Of a stretch of 64,000 nucleotides of DNA, positions 62,851-64,000 are shown in pieces. The stretch lies in the NCBI RefSeq assembly GCF_008801815.1, contig NZ_VZOX01000007.1. One strand, written 5' to 3'. The position numbers and the translations under genes were made by a program. Within the stretch, counting starts at the first letter, position 1. Every line of letters begins with the position of its first letter. This DNA comes from Edwardsiella anguillarum (GTDB taxonomy: Bacteria; Pseudomonadota; Gammaproteobacteria; Enterobacterales; Enterobacteriaceae). The notes under the pieces were generated by a model. It was not told where the DNA came from and made no database searches. It saw only the letters and a program-made list of their open reading frames with translations.

Positions 62851-63543
62851 TTAGGCTCCGTCTATACCCAGTAGACCCTGACAGGCCACATAGGCCCCCT
62901 GGGCGTCGCCGGCGAGGATGGCATCGACGATCGCCTGGTGCTGCTCCAGCTTGACGACTTCATTACCGGTTACCGAACGGAAGTAGCTTTGGTAAACCGA
63001 GTTGAACAAGTTGGAGAACGAGGTCAGGAACGGGTTAGCGCTGGCCTTGTAGATTTGCTGGTGGAATTGTACATCGACCCGAATCCAGCGTTCGCGATCA
63101 AAATGGCTATTGAGCTCGCGCATTTCATGCATCAGGTTATTGATAGCGGCTTTATCGGTGCCGCTGGCGTGCAGCGCCGTCAGCAGACAGGCTTGTGGCT
63201 CCAGCGCATTGCGCAGTACCAGGAAGTGATCTTTGACGTGTTCAAAATTCTCTCGGGTCAGCCACCAGGTCAGCAGCTCCTGGTCGAGAAAATTCCAGCT
63301 GCTGCTCGGCATGACGCGCGTACCAATGCGCGGGCGCGGTAGCAGCATACCTTTGGCCGCCAGCATTTTTACCGCCTCACGTACGGCGGTGCGGCTGACA
63401 CCATAGATCTCACCCAGTTCGAGTTCTCCCGGCAGAATGCTGCCGGACTGATATTCGCCGGACAGGATCCGCTGCCCTATCTTCTCAGCAAGAAGATAGG
63501 AAAGATTGCGCTGGGCGGCTTGTTGTTGAGCATTTAGTTGCAT
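62851..63543 (-). CDS. yieP: GntR-family regulator YieP (FadR subfamily)
   Basis: A 230-residue transcription factor, the same length as in E. coli YieP. The N-terminal winged helix spans about residues 14-80 with the GntR signature ELGEIYGVSRTAVREAVKMLAAKGML; the C-terminal FCD domain (about 95-225) is an all-helical effector-binding module with conserved Asp and His metal ligands. The effector is unknown. It lies upstream of hsrA and may control it. ATG at 63543 follows AGGAT. Upstream is an rRNA operon promoter, as at rrnC in E. coli. Confidence 0.94.
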   Translation of the reverse strand: MQLNAQQQAAQRNLSYLLAEKIGQRILSGEYQSGSILPGELELGEIYGVSRTAVREAVKMLAAKGMLLPRPRIGTRVMPSSSWNFLDQELLTWWLTRENFEHVKDHFLVLRNALEPQACLLTALHASGTDKAAINNLMHEMRELNSHFDRERWIRVDVQFHQQIYKASANPFLTSFSNLFNSVYQSYFRSVTGNEVVKLEQHQAIVDAILAGDAQGAYVACQGLLGIDGA

Positions 63544-63704
63544 GGTTAGTCGATCCTAATCAGGTATGCATATCTATATTCCTCTATTTTATCCTACAAA
63601 AAACAAATCACGTTGTACTGTTGGATGAAAAGAGTCCGATATTACGTTTTTTTGTGCGAGATGGTGAAAATGAGCGCAGTTGAGAATTTTTTTTAAATTA
63701 AGAC

Positions 63705-63732
63705 TTGTCACGTCGCGAGAAGTCCCTATAAT
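63705..63732 (+). promoter_or_regulatory. rRNA operon promoter P1
   Basis: TTGTCA (63705-63710) is followed after 16 bases by TATAAT (63727-63732), with a GC-rich discriminator GCGCCTCC directly after it, typical of stringently controlled rrn P1. An AT-rich block just upstream (about 63684-63700) is a likely UP element. Fis sites probably lie further upstream in 63560-63690 but were not individually assigned. Confidence 0.85.
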
Positions 63733-64000
63733 GCGCCTCCACTGACCGGGAACAACGACCAACTCGTAGCCCAGTCAGGTAGAGAAAGCAAAAATAAATG
63801 CTTGACTCTGCGGGCGAAAAGCGTAATATACGCAGCCCACGCCGGTGATAACTCAACGGGTTTTCACGGCGACGCTCTTTAACAAATTATCAGACAATCT
63901 GTGTGGGCACTCGCAAGATTCGTATTAAGCATTCCTCGGAATGCCAAAATATTTAAAGTCTTGAAGAGTGACAGCAGTTAATTCATTACGAATAAACAGT
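63733..64000 (+). ncRNA. rRNA operon P2 promoter and pre-16S leader (incomplete)
   Basis: P2 is TTGACT (63802-63807), a 16-base spacer and TAATAT (63824-63829). The antitermination boxA-like sequence CGCTCTTTAACAA is at 63873-63885. A leader hairpin GCATTCC/GGAATGC lies at 63929-63944. The leader text GTGTGGGCACTCG (63901-63913) and ATTCATTACGAA (63981-63992) resembles the E. coli rrn leader. Mature 16S rRNA should start a few tens of bases beyond the window and is not present. Confidence 0.85.

Noticed and set aside
63940..64000. Start of 16S rRNA
   Set aside because: The conserved GAAGAGTTTGATC start is absent; the sequence still matches the leader, so only promoters and leader are annotated.

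Overview
The window is a chromosomal segment of an Enterobacterales bacterium that spans the replication origin. Nearly every protein aligns over its full length with an Escherichia coli homologue, and the blocks dnaA-dnaN-recF-gyrB, rpmH-rnpA-yidD-yidC-mnmE, phoU-pst-glmS-glmU-atp-rsmG-mnmG-oriC-mioC-asnC-asnA-viaA-ravA-kup and rbs-hsrA-yieP-rrn keep the E. coli order. GC-rich codons, the protein divergence and the lack of the E. coli dgo, tna and bgl loci at these positions suggest a Hafniaceae-like genus such as Edwardsiella. That genus call is inference from recalled sequences.

Layout. 1-5300: end of glyS, lipoprotein yiaF, and the mannitol operon mtlA-mtlD-mtlR behind three CRP-like sites. 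5270-10560: avtA, the small heat-shock operon ibpA-ibpB with a sigma-32 promoter and a ROSE-like RNA thermometer, yidQ, yidR and yidA. 10600-17250 (minus): the dnaA-dnaN-recF-gyrB replication operon, whose upstream region carries DnaA boxes and twelve GATC sites. 17220-21345 (plus): rpmH, rnpA, yidD, yidC, mnmE. 21380-28005: smrA and a TVP38/DedA-like membrane protein, then yieE (a PPTase-fold protein with altered active-site motifs), adeP (adenine permease, interrupted by one TGA codon), ade and yieH.

28063-44600 (minus): phoU-pstB-pstA-pstC-pstS under two Pho boxes; an AT-rich family-2 glycosyltransferase gene in the pstS-glmS gap, the neighbourhood of the classic Tn7 attachment site; glmU-glmS; and the nine-gene ATP synthase operon. 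45134-49134: rsmG, mnmG, oriC (three 13-mers, DnaA boxes R1-R4, twelve GATC sites), mioC and asnC. 49289-55386: asnA, viaA-ravA and kup. 55440-61424: the ribose operon rbsDACBKR with two RbsR-type operators. 61415-64000: hsrA, yieP, then the P1/P2 promoters and leader of a ribosomal RNA operon; the window ends before mature 16S rRNA begins.

All of this is conserved core genome. I found no CRISPR array, prophage, complete insertion sequence, toxin-antitoxin pair or recognisable new defence system. The points worth a second look are small: the adeP nonsense codon, the glycosyltransferase at the glmS boundary, the altered motifs of YieE, a one-base change in oriC box R4, the GATC cluster upstream of dnaA, and several strong intercistronic RNA hairpins. 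Gaps longer than about 200 bases are described under their own entries.
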